Below, in pieces: positions 1 to 6,141 of a stretch of DNA of 6,142 nt. The stretch is from Nitrospiria bacterium (GTDB lineage: Bacteria > Nitrospirota > Nitrospiria > Nitrospirales > UBA8639). A program made the position numbers and the translations under genes. The notes below the pieces were generated by a model. That model worked only from the letters and a program-made list of their open reading frames with translations. It was not told the origin of the DNA and made no database searches. Where the stretch lies: assembly GCA_030430725.1 (NCBI GenBank), contig JAUIKP010000212.1, positions 1 to 6,142 on the forward strand, in the 5' to 3' direction. The number at the start of each line of letters is the position of its first letter. The first letter of the stretch is position 1.

Positions 1-1
1 A

Positions 2-1318
2 ATTTTAACCATTAAGAGTACGACCGGTCGTCAGGCCCTCGAAACATTGTATGGCGTCACCACAAATAGTTTGACATTCCCCATGAAAATCAAAGGCCGG
101 ACGACCCGTCTGACCCGCGAACAACTGATGGGATATGTCCGGCATCCCTTGGCTTCGGTTCGTCGAGGAGCCTACCACGCGCTATTCAAAGTCTATGGTG
201 AACACCGGGATGTCCTTGGAGAAATGTATAAGAGCCTGGTGCAGGATTGGGGAAATGAAGGCCTCACCTTGCGGCATTACGCTTCTCCTCTGGCCGTGCG
301 CAATATCACGAATGATGTCCCCGAACAAGCCGTTGATGCTCTGCTCAAAACCTGCCGAAAGAATGCCGTTATTTTCCAGGAATACTTTCGGTTAAAGGGA
401 CGACTCCTGAAGATTAAACAGTTTCAACGTTACGATCTGTATGCTCCCTTCGCGGCGAAGAAATCCCAATATTCTTTTGCCAGAGCCAAAGAGCTGGTGA
501 TGGAAGCGTATCAAGCCTTTTCACCGGAATTGGCCCAACGAGCGCAGCGGGTTCTTGATGAAAATCACCTTGATGCCGCGATCAGGCCAGGCAAAATGGG
601 CGGAGCTTTTTGCTATAGCGTGCTCCCCACGCAAACTCCCTATGTTCTTGTGAATTTCACCGGAGAGCCCCGTGATGTCTCGACGTTGGCGCATGAACTG
701 GGTCATGCCGTCCACGCCATGATGGCAAGGGAGCATTCTATTTTCACGTTTCATTCATCGCTCCCACTGGCGGAAACGGCCTCCGTGTTTGGGGAGCACC
801 TGCTTTCGGATTTACTTCTCCAACAGGAAAAGGACCCGAAGGTCAAGGCGGGACTCCTTGTCGATCAACTCGACGATGCGTATGCCACCATTATGCGACA
901 GGCCTACTTCGTTCAATTTGAACGGCAAGCCCATCATCTGGTTCAACAAGGCGCGACCATTGATGCTCTCGCTCAAACCTACCTGACCCTCCTTCGGGAG
1001 CAATTCGGGCCTCGCCTACCCGTGGATCAGGAGTTTCAATGGGAATGGCTCGCCATTCCTCATATCTTTGCCAGTCCGTTTTATTGCTACGCCTACAGCT
1101 TTGGCAGTCTATTAGTCCTGTCGTTGTTTCAACGCTATCAAGCAGAAGGGCCCTCGTTCGTCCCTCGATACCTGCAATTACTGTCAGGAGGTGGGTCGGC
1201 CAGTCCTCAAGCCCTGCTCAACCCCCTACAGGTCGATATTAACTCCACGGCATTCTGGCAGGCGGGATTTACACGGATCAAAGGGCTGGTTCATGAACTG
1301 GAACGAAGTATGCCGTGA
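2..1318 (+). CDS. pepF: M3-family oligoendopeptidase F, 5' end outside window
   Basis: Zinc metallopeptidase that cleaves short peptides, normally in the cytoplasm, where it helps recycle peptides. The frame is open from base 2, so the start lies upstream. An internal TTG at 47 is a leucine codon within the protein, not the start. The 438 visible residues compare with about 600 for the family, so roughly the first quarter is missing. The metal site is intact: HELGH at visible residues 231-235 (bases 692-706) and the third ligand Glu258 in the segment LAETASVFGE. The C-terminal part carries the Tyr-rich stretch PFYCYAYSFG expected near the M3 active site. The N-terminal visible part has the PepF-like SPLAVRNITNDV segment. 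It is the only plus-strand gene here and converges on the cytochrome c gene. PepF rather than another M3B peptidase is inferred from overall resemblance. Confidence 0.93.
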   Translation: MLTIKSTTGRQALETLYGVTTNSLTFPMKIKGRTTRLTREQLMGYVRHPLASVRRGAYHALFKVYGEHRDVLGEMYKSLVQDWGNEGLTLRHYASPLAVRNITNDVPEQAVDALLKTCRKNAVIFQEYFRLKGRLLKIKQFQRYDLYAPFAAKKSQYSFARAKELVMEAYQAFSPELAQRAQRVLDENHLDAAIRPGKMGGAFCYSVLPTQTPYVLVNFTGEPRDVSTLAHELGHAVHAMMAREHSIFTFHSSLPLAETASVFGEHLLSDLLLQQEKDPKVKAGLLVDQLDDAYATIMRQAYFVQFERQAHHLVQQGATIDALAQTYLTLLREQFGPRLPVDQEFQWEWLAIPHIFASPFYCYAYSFGSLLVLSLFQRYQAEGPSFVPRYLQLLSGGGSASPQALLNPLQVDINSTAFWQAGFTRIKGLVHELERSMP

Positions 1319-1361
1319 AGGATTGACTTCCAAACGAGGTAAACCGGTGGGGGCAAACCAT

Positions 1362-1375
1362 AGTCAGCGTTGACT
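1362..1375. other. Weak hairpin between convergent pepF and cytochrome c genes
   Basis: AGTCA, loop GCGT, then TGACT forms a perfect 5-base-pair inverted repeat 43 bases after the pepF stop. It lies in the 109-base gap between two convergent genes, where a bidirectional terminator would be expected. The stem is short, not GC-rich, and has no T-run on either strand. It therefore does not look like a good intrinsic terminator, and I saw no better one in the gap. Confidence 0.25.
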
Positions 1376-1427
1376 GAAATGGCCACGCATACGGAAGGTC
1401 GTTAAACCGTGGAACATCCGGTACTGT

Positions 1428-1856
1428 CTAGAAAATTCCAGCCTGGCGCTGGAGCCACCGGATATATGCAATTATCTGCGTGACGTCATCTGCCGTCACG
1501 CCTTCGATCTTCGGCATGTTCCCGAATTTCCAATGGTGGGCTTTGACCCCCTGAGCCGCAGCCCGCTGAAAAGCGAAATCCGCATGGTGACTGGGCTCAT
1601 AGATTTTATGCACCAACGGGGGACCTTGAGCCGTTCCCACGGCCTGCACACCATGGCAGGGAGAACAAAATGTATTGAATTTTGTCTCGCCGTCTTTAAA
1701 TTCTGTTGGCAGGTCTGTCGCTACCGATATTTGTGCCATGGGTCCTGGAGGAGAGGATTCCCCAGCACTCGTCCCATTCTCAGAGCATCCAACAACAAAC
1801 CAACAAAGAACCCCTGCCACACCTCTGAGAATTGTTCGCCTAGAATGCTTAATCAT
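1428..1856 (-). CDS. Small lipoprotein-type monoheme cytochrome c
   Basis: Class I c-type cytochrome of 142 residues, presumably a periplasm-facing electron carrier. The N terminus has a basic start (SRRTILRG, residues 5-12), a short hydrophobic core and a lipobox VVGC with Cys24 as the likely lipidated residue. Ser at +2 is compatible with outer-membrane sorting. A Ser/Gly/Pro-rich linker (about 25-50) follows, then one heme site CSPCH (64-68) and a probable axial Met114 in FGNMP. The stretch around residues 78-114 (GPPLVHKIYEPSHH, then GVKAHHWKFGNMP) matches a pattern I recall from small cytochromes c in many aerobic bacteria that have no assigned partner. Its start is supported by AAGGA 8 bases upstream. 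It lies 56 bases after queC on the same strand, with no obvious functional tie. The twin-arginine-like signal is odd for a cytochrome c. Confidence 0.88.
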   Translation of the reverse strand: MIKHSRRTILRGVAGVLCWFVVGCSENGTSAGESSPPGPMAQISVATDLPTEFKDGETKFNTFCSPCHGVQAVGTAQGPPLVHKIYEPSHHADFAFQRAAAQGVKAHHWKFGNMPKIEGVTADDVTQIIAYIRWLQRQAGIF

Positions 1857-1864
1857 ATCCTCGT

Positions 1865-1869
1865 TCCTT
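1865..1869 (-). promoter_or_regulatory. Ribosome binding site of the cytochrome c gene
   Basis: AAGGA on the minus strand, 8 bases before the ATG at 1856. It fixes the start so that the twin-arginine and lipobox signal sequence is included in the protein. Confidence 0.65.
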
Positions 1870-1912
1870 TGTACCTAACTCATTCGCAATCAGGGGAAGC
1901 CGCACCCTACCT

Positions 1913-2593
1913 TTATCCGGCAAGTAGAGGATCAGAAAGGCGTGCCTCCTTAAATCCTTCTTGACGAATCACGCAACTATCACATTGGCCGCACGGTTGA
2001 TTTTGTCCCCCTGGATTATAACAACTATTCGTCCATTGAAAAGGCACTCCTAAGGCATGCCCTTTTTGGATAATCTCACACTTGGTTAAAAAGAGGAGCG
2101 GAGCGAGAATATCGACCGGTTGGCCTTCCAATCCCATTCGTGTGCCAAGACGGGCCATCTCCTTGAAGGCTTGAATAAATTCCGGTCGGCAATCCGGATA
2201 ACCGGAATAGTCACGAATATTGGCCCCAAAAAATATGCTGGAGGCATCCAACACTTCCGCATAGGCCAGCGCCAGACTCAAGAAAATGGTATTCCTGGCC
2301 GGAACATAGGTAATGGGAATCTGCCGTTCACGATCCCGTGCGGTTTGATGAGTGGGAACCGGAATCTGATCGGTTAATGCGGATCCACCAAAGGTCCGCA
2401 AATCCAGTGAAATAATTTTGTGTTCTTTCACCTCAAAATATTCAGAAATTTTCTGCGCACATTCAATTTCCGTTCGATGACGTTGTCCATAATCGACAGT
2501 CAAGAAATACAGCTCAAATCCTTCTGATTTGGCAATGGCGGCCGTGACCGTTGAATCCAACCCGCCACTTACCAGAACTACAATCTTTGCCAT
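1913..2593 (-). CDS. queC: 7-cyano-7-deazaguanine (preQ0) synthase QueC
   Basis: Cytoplasmic enzyme that uses ATP and ammonia to convert 7-carboxy-7-deazaguanine to preQ0, the precursor of queuosine in tRNA and of 7-deazaguanine DNA modifications. At 226 residues it is full length. The PP-loop SGGLDST at residues 9-15 binds ATP. The family segment DYSGYPDCRPEF is at 128-139. Four cysteines (191, 201, 204 and 207, in SCY and CGQCDSC) form the zinc site. The ATG at 2593 is the only plausible start: the frame has no other start codon before an upstream stop, and MAKIVVLVSGG begins exactly as the family does. No clear Shine-Dalgarno sequence precedes it; GAAGGA lies about 30 bases upstream, too far to be typical. 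queD, queE and queF are not in the window, so the gene stands apart from its pathway. The downstream neighbour is the cytochrome c gene. Confidence 0.96.
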   Translation of the reverse strand: MAKIVVLVSGGLDSTVTAAIAKSEGFELYFLTVDYGQRHRTEIECAQKISEYFEVKEHKIISLDLRTFGGSALTDQIPVPTHQTARDRERQIPITYVPARNTIFLSLALAYAEVLDASSIFFGANIRDYSGYPDCRPEFIQAFKEMARLGTRMGLEGQPVDILAPLLFLTKCEIIQKGHALGVPFQWTNSCYNPGGQNQPCGQCDSCVIRQEGFKEARLSDPLLAG

Positions 2594-2789
2594 GAGCTTA
2601 GGAGAGCCGTTCTTGAACTCTGTTCCTTCCGCTAATCAGATGGATATGGATTAATTTTACAGAAATGATCCGTCACAGGTTCACGTGTTGGTGGTAGGAC
2701 AGAAGGCGAAGAAGCTTTTGCCAAATTGGGTGGGTGAATGCCAATCCCCGTTAGACACGGTAAGAGAACAGATGAGACAAACCTGATAA
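2594..2789. other. Intergenic region between dksA-like gene and queC
   Basis: The longest gene-free stretch here, 196 bases, and the likely queC leader. It holds several small inverted repeats. GGCGAAG/TTTTGCC at 2705-2722 is a 7-pair stem with two G-U pairs when read as plus-strand RNA. CCAAATTGG at 2721-2729 is a small palindrome. ATTGG (2725-2729) can pair with CCAAT (2741-2745), and GGATTA (2648-2653) can pair with TGATCC (2666-2671). None is followed by a T-run. A TAAAAT that could serve as a -10 box lies on the minus strand near 2655-2660 but has no convincing -35. I see no preQ1 riboswitch pattern. A 33-codon plus-strand frame is present but unsupported. Confidence 0.4.
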
Positions 2790-3305
2790 TTATTGCCGCT
2801 GTTCCGATCGTTCAATCTTTTCCATCAGTTCACGTTTGGACTTACACTCAACGCATAAACGGGCAAACGGAAGCGCTTGCAAACGCTTTTCATTGATCTC
2901 TCCGCCACATTCCGCGCACACGCCATAGGTGCCTTCTTCCAAACTTTCCAACGCATCATCAATCAATTGTCGTTCACGGTTTCGCATTTCCTGAAGCGAA
3001 ATCCCCATTTCTCGATCCAAATCCACCAGCGCCTGGTCCCCACTATCCATGGCCGCTTCCAGCCGACGTTGTTGTTCTTCTGTCACTGATTGTCCAAGCT
3101 GTTGCTTGATTTCCTGAATCAACGCTTCTCGTTTCGCCAAAAGAATTTCCTTTAACGCGACATGACGATCTTCAGTTGGAGCTTTCGACGGCTTCCGCGA
3201 AGCGGGGGTGGGGGAAGTGGCTTTTGATGGGCCTTTGGCCGCGACTTTTTTTGTCCCGGGGGAGGCGGTAGTTTTCGTGTCTTTCTTTGCTGGTCTTTCG
3301 GCCAT
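2790..3305 (-). CDS. dksA: DksA/TraR-family zinc-finger transcription regulator
   Basis: Probable RNA polymerase secondary-channel regulator that, with ppGpp, adjusts promoter activity. The 171 residues divide into three parts: a low-complexity tail rich in Lys, Ala, Pro, Thr and Ser (about 1-45); a predicted helical hairpin (about 48-124); and a C4 zinc finger with Cys130, 133, 151 and 154 in the family spacing. At the hairpin tip, Asp87-Ser-Gly-Asp90-Gln-Ala92 matches the DxxDxA pattern that DksA needs for activity, which favours a DksA-like rather than a merely structural role. The typical MRNRERQLIDDAL segment follows. The ATG start has AAAGGA 7 bases upstream. The 112-base upstream gap contains a TATAAT box, so the gene may have its own promoter. 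Downstream is queC. The exact paralogue class is uncertain, since many bacteria carry several members. Confidence 0.9.
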   Translation of the reverse strand: MAERPAKKDTKTTASPGTKKVAAKGPSKATSPTPASRKPSKAPTEDRHVALKEILLAKREALIQEIKQQLGQSVTEEQQRRLEAAMDSGDQALVDLDREMGISLQEMRNRERQLIDDALESLEEGTYGVCAECGGEINEKRLQALPFARLCVECKSKRELMEKIERSEQRQ

Positions 3306-3312
3306 ACTCCAT

Positions 3313-3318
3313 TCCTTT
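3313..3318 (-). promoter_or_regulatory. Ribosome binding site of the dksA-like gene
   Basis: AAAGGA on the minus strand, 7 bases before the ATG at 3305. It supports this start and therefore the inclusion of the basic tail in the protein. Confidence 0.65.
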
Positions 3319-3397
3319 CTTCCTTCGACAGTTAACTATTTTCTCATAAGACAGGAGGATCAGTTAGGGCACCTTTCCCATGGTATTATGCCGTCAT

Positions 3398-3403
3398 ATT
3401 ATA
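3398..3403 (-). promoter_or_regulatory. Possible -10 box upstream of the dksA-like gene
   Basis: A perfect TATAAT on the minus strand in an AT-rich patch 15 bases past the apt stop and 92 bases before the dksA-like start. A CATAAT follows 7 bases further on. No good -35 lies 16-18 bases upstream; TTGAGT is present but only 12 bases away. The call rests on the hexamer and its position alone. Confidence 0.25.
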
Positions 3404-3417
3404 ATTCATACATTTAC

Positions 3418-3930
3418 TCAATAGGTAATCAGGGAGTGAATGTCACATCCGTTTAATTTGTTTCGTCCATCGAGCTTCAGCAATTCGACCAAAAATAGCA
3501 CGCCGGCAATATCTCCACCCAATTGCCGAATCAGGTGGACGGTAGCTCCGGCCGTCCCTCCAGTGGCAAGGAGATCATCAACCACAAGGACTCGCTCTCC
3601 CTTTTGAATCGCATCACGGTGAATCGCTAAAGTCGTCGAGCCATACTCTAAATTATAATTGACTTCAAACACATCGGCCGGCAATTTGCCAGGTTTCCGA
3701 ACAGGAACAAAGCCGGCTTCCAAGTGATAGGCCAATGGGCTCCCCAAAATAAATCCCCGCGATTCGATTCCAACCACTCTGGTAATACCGGCATCCTGAT
3801 AGTGACGAATGCACTCATCGATGATAGAACGAAAACAAACAGGATTATTTAATAAGGGCGTAATATCGTAAAAAAGGATACCGGGCTTAGGAAAATCCGG
3901 AACCTCACGAATATGTGCTTTATAGTTCAT
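3418..3930 (-). CDS. apt: Adenine phosphoribosyltransferase
   Basis: Purine salvage enzyme that makes AMP and pyrophosphate from adenine and PRPP in the cytoplasm. The 170-residue length is typical. It starts MNYKAHIREVPDFPKPGILF, which aligns with the known Apt N terminus (E. coli IQDYPKPGILFRDVT). Other family segments are GIESRGFILG (54-63) and FVPVRKPGKLP (74-84). The PRPP-binding loop VLVVDDLLATGGT is at 114-126. The frame is open for another 46 codons upstream, but that extension overlaps the acylphosphatase gene, adds unrelated residues and would be unusual for the family, so the ATG at 3930 is preferred. Its ribosome binding site is weak, with only GAG about 10 bases away. The gene lies 76 bases after acyP and precedes the dksA-like gene on the same strand. 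Confidence 0.96.
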   Translation of the reverse strand: MNYKAHIREVPDFPKPGILFYDITPLLNNPVCFRSIIDECIRHYQDAGITRVVGIESRGFILGSPLAYHLEAGFVPVRKPGKLPADVFEVNYNLEYGSTTLAIHRDAIQKGERVLVVDDLLATGGTAGATVHLIRQLGGDIAGVLFLVELLKLDGRNKLNGCDIHSLITY

Positions 3931-4006
3931 GAAATACCGACTCAACTTTGATGAGGACCATGAATGGTTCGTTTTTGAGACCGGAAATCCGCAATGCCCC
4001 CATCCC

Positions 4007-4297
4007 CTACAGATAAGTACGAAGGACATGAAACCCTTCAGTTTGCCTGTTTGGGTCTTTCCAGTCAACCGTAACCTGAAGAACTTGAGAAAGAGGAGGC
4101 CCTTGGTGAATGGCTTCGATTAAGGCATGAACAGACGATTGAGGCCCTTCAACTTCCAATTCGACTCCTCCTTCCGCACGGTTTCGCACCCAACCATGCA
4201 AGGACCTTTTGCTGGCTTCCATTTGCACAAACGCTCGAAACCCGACTCCTTGAACTTTCCCACGAACGCAGGCATGAGCCCGAACAATCGCTTCCAT
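4007..4297 (-). CDS. acyP: Acylphosphatase
   Basis: Small cytosolic enzyme that hydrolyses carboxyl-phosphate bonds such as those in acetyl phosphate or 1,3-bisphosphoglycerate; its physiological role in bacteria is unclear. With the ATG at 4297 the product has 96 residues, the normal size. The signature GKVQGVGFR carries the catalytic Arg21, and GWVRNR carries the catalytic Asn39, followed by the usual GGVELEVEGP. The frame can also begin at a GTG at 4333, adding 12 residues (108 total) and leaving only 6 bases after the hemG stop. I prefer 4297 because of the AAGGTGG 8 bases before it and the fit to family length. The short gap to hemG suggests co-transcription with it. Confidence 0.93.
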   Translation of the reverse strand: MEAIVRAHACVRGKVQGVGFRAFVQMEASKRSLHGWVRNRAEGGVELEVEGPQSSVHALIEAIHQGPPLSQVLQVTVDWKDPNRQTEGFHVLRTYL

Positions 4298-4305
4298 TTG
4301 TTCTT

Positions 4306-4312
4306 CCACCTT
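4306..4312 (-). promoter_or_regulatory. Ribosome binding site deciding the acyP start
   Basis: AAGGTGG on the minus strand, 8 bases before the ATG at 4297. The rival GTG start at 4333 has only GGAAG about 11 bases upstream, so this site favours the shorter protein. Confidence 0.5.
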
Positions 4313-4339
4313 ATCCGATCTGTCCCCTTTCACTGGATT

Positions 4340-5809
4340 CTATGCTTCCGGAATTTTTTTTGCAGGATTATCGGCATAATCCTGTAGCAGTTGCTTTCCA
4401 ACCTTCGTGCCTTCCCGGATGCAATCGGGGATCCCGATGCCATACAAGCCTGCTCCCGTGACATACAGACCTGGCGAATGGGCTAACTGTTTCTGAACCT
4501 TCGCCAACCGATCCCGATGCCCGAGCACATATTGAGGCATTCCCTGCCTCCATCGATGGACTTCTGTATAGGTTGGGGCAGCCGTGATTCCGACCATAGA
4601 GAGTAATTCTTCCCGAACACACTCCATGAGCGAGTTATCATCCTGCTCCACAACGGTCTCTCGCCCTCGCCCTCCGATATAACAACGGATCAGAGTTTCT
4701 CCAGCCCGACTTCGATCCGGCCATTTCAACGAAGTCCAGGTTGCAGCGAGCAATGGACGTTGCTCCTTTCGAGGCACCACAAATCCGAACCCTCGTATCT
4801 GTGAAGCGATGGATTCAGCCGGATAGCCCATAGAAATTGTCGCAGTCGAGGCATAAGGAATCCCATCTAACAGACTCGCTATCTCAGGTCGATATGCACG
4901 AAGTAAGCGAGCAGTCTGATAGGCCGGAGTGGCCAACACAACGGCATCAGCTGAAAGCCGGTTCCCATCCTCCAACATGACGTGAAAAACGCCAGATTCC
5001 AATGTCGGAGATTGAATTTCATGACATTCGACCCCTGCCATTAACCGTACTCCGCGTGTACGCAATGCCTCCATCAAGCTCCGAATGAGCTCACTTAATC
5101 CACCTCGAAGCGACATAAACATGGAGGCGGCTTCGCCTGAGGGGCGCGGGGGGGATGGCGGGCTAGCCAGGGCCTTTCGCATCCCCTTAATGACACTGCC
5201 ATGCTCTCGTTCTAATTCGCGGAATCGAGGGAAGGTCGACTCAATACTGAGTTCATCTGCATCCCCGGCATAGATACCTGCCACCAATGGTTCAATTAAA
5301 TACTCAAAGGCTTCGGCGCCGAATCGCCGCCGAAAAAATTCTCCCAAAGATTCATCTGCCGGCCAAGGATTCTGTTTTGGCCAAAACCGTTCGGCAGCCA
5401 TGCGAAGCATCCCACCCCAGGATAAAAGCCCGCTAGAAACAAGCGTATCAACCCGTCTGGGCCGAAAAGCCAATAAGCCTTGCGGCAGTTCTCGCAAGGC
5501 TCCCCGACAAAATGAAAAGGTCTGATTGTGTTGGGGGTTGGTAGCAATCAACTGATCCTGAAGTCCTAACGTGCGACACAAGTCTAGCGCCCATGGCTTG
5601 GAAGTCAGGAACGAGTCGGGTCCACCTTCGATCAGATAGTTGTTTGTCACATGTGTCAGAATTTTTCCACCCCACCGAGGCTCCCGTTCAATGACGGTGC
5701 ATTGTACGGGTGTCTGTGTTTTCGCACCCTCCTCCGTGAGAGCATATGCCGTGGCCAGTCCGGATATTCCCCCTCCCACAATAACGACTTGGTATGGAGT
5801 CTTCCTCAT
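4340..5809 (-). CDS. hemG: HemY-type protoporphyrinogen (or coproporphyrinogen) oxidase
   Basis: FAD-dependent, oxygen-using oxidase of late heme synthesis; it removes six electrons from protoporphyrinogen IX or, in some lineages, coproporphyrinogen III. The 489 residues fit the family. The Rossmann motif GGGISG (12-17) and Glu41 at the end of the second strand bind FAD. EGGPDSF (61-67) is a family segment. The C terminus GLYVTGAGLYGIGIPDCI is the closing FAD motif. A Pro/Ser-rich patch near residues 214-222 (SPPSPPRPS) is encoded by an unusually C-rich run. No signal peptide is seen; the protein is probably membrane-associated. An ATG at 5824 would add five residues but has no ribosome binding site, while the ATG at 5809 has GAGG 4 bases upstream, so the start is only modestly certain. 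It follows hemE by about 110 bases. hemH is not in the window. Confidence 0.94.
   Translation of the reverse strand: MRKTPYQVVIVGGGISGLATAYALTEEGAKTQTPVQCTVIEREPRWGGKILTHVTNNYLIEGGPDSFLTSKPWALDLCRTLGLQDQLIATNPQHNQTFSFCRGALRELPQGLLAFRPRRVDTLVSSGLLSWGGMLRMAAERFWPKQNPWPADESLGEFFRRRFGAEAFEYLIEPLVAGIYAGDADELSIESTFPRFRELEREHGSVIKGMRKALASPPSPPRPSGEAASMFMSLRGGLSELIRSLMEALRTRGVRLMAGVECHEIQSPTLESGVFHVMLEDGNRLSADAVVLATPAYQTARLLRAYRPEIASLLDGIPYASTATISMGYPAESIASQIRGFGFVVPRKEQRPLLAATWTSLKWPDRSRAGETLIRCYIGGRGRETVVEQDDNSLMECVREELLSMVGITAAPTYTEVHRWRQGMPQYVLGHRDRLAKVQKQLAHSPGLYVTGAGLYGIGIPDCIREGTKVGKQLLQDYADNPAKKIPEA
5141..5162 (+). other. Four-tract G-quadruplex motif inside hemG
   Basis: The plus strand has G4 (5141-5144), a G7 run (5148-5154) that can supply two tracts, and G3 (5160-5162). 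The loops are three bases, one base and five bases. This satisfies the usual pattern of four tracts of at least three G with loops of 1-7 bases. It is on the template strand of hemG, so the mRNA is C-rich here. A 5-pair hairpin AGGCG/CGCCT (5125-5138) sits right beside it. Confidence 0.6.
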
Positions 5810-5919
5810 GAAGCCTCGAGCCATCAGAAAGGGAATGCAAGTAGGTGGTTAGGATATTGAAAAAAACAGGTTTTCATGGAGTGAGAGGAGAAAGCTGACA
5901 GGAGATTAGTACCGCTACT

Positions 5920-6141
5920 TCATTCACGTGAGGAAGGCGTTGAAAACCGGCGAACACATTCAATGGCAAATTCAACGCTGTGCAAAGGGGTGTTCGGAAG
6001 AATTCCGTGACCTAAATTAAAAATGTGCCCAGGCCGGCCGCCAGCTTGCTGCATAATATCCTTCACCCGACGCTCGATTTCTTTTTCTGGGGCAAACAGA
6101 ACCAGAGGATCAAGATTGCCTTGAATGCTCACATCATACCC
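5920..6141 (-). CDS. hemE: Uroporphyrinogen decarboxylase, C-terminal part only
   Basis: Cytoplasmic enzyme that decarboxylates uroporphyrinogen III to coproporphyrinogen III. Only the last 73 residues are inside the window. The frame stays open to the right edge and begins GYDVSIQGNLDP, so the GTG at 6132 is an internal valine codon rather than a start. The family segments GNLDP and GRPGHIFNLGHGI are intact; the NLGHG histidine is part of the conserved active-site cleft. The tail ends RRFSTPSSRE and looks complete. The catalytic N-terminal residues cannot be checked here. It lies upstream of hemG on the same strand, consistent with a heme synthesis cluster continuing beyond the window. Confidence 0.95.
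   Translation of the reverse strand, partial: GYDVSIQGNLDPLVLFAPEKEIERRVKDIMQQAGGRPGHIFNLGHGILPNTPLHSVEFAIECVRRFSTPSSRE

Noticed and set aside
1533..1964. A 143-codon plus-strand open frame opposite the cytochrome c gene
   Set aside because: It lies antisense to a gene with a clear heme motif, shows no protein family features, and runs into the queC coding region.
2594..2650. preQ1 riboswitch in front of queC
   Set aside because: I looked for the compact stem-loop with the A-rich tail ending in CUA close to the start, and it is not present.
2685..2786. A 33-codon plus-strand frame starting GTG in the gap before queC
   Set aside because: It has no strong ribosome binding site and no recognisable motif, and a frame this short is expected by chance.
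3931..4068. A 46-codon N-terminal extension of apt
   Set aside because: It overlaps the acylphosphatase gene in another frame, has no family resemblance, and the ATG at 3930 gives a normal-length Apt.
5296..5675. Two minus-strand frames overlapping hemG in other phases
   Set aside because: hemG is intact and conserved through this stretch; these are chance open frames, not signs of a frameshift.
5861..5875. AAAACAGGTTTT palindrome between hemE and hemG as a terminator
   Set aside because: Only A-T pairs plus at most one C-G pair, with almost no loop; too unstable to terminate transcription.
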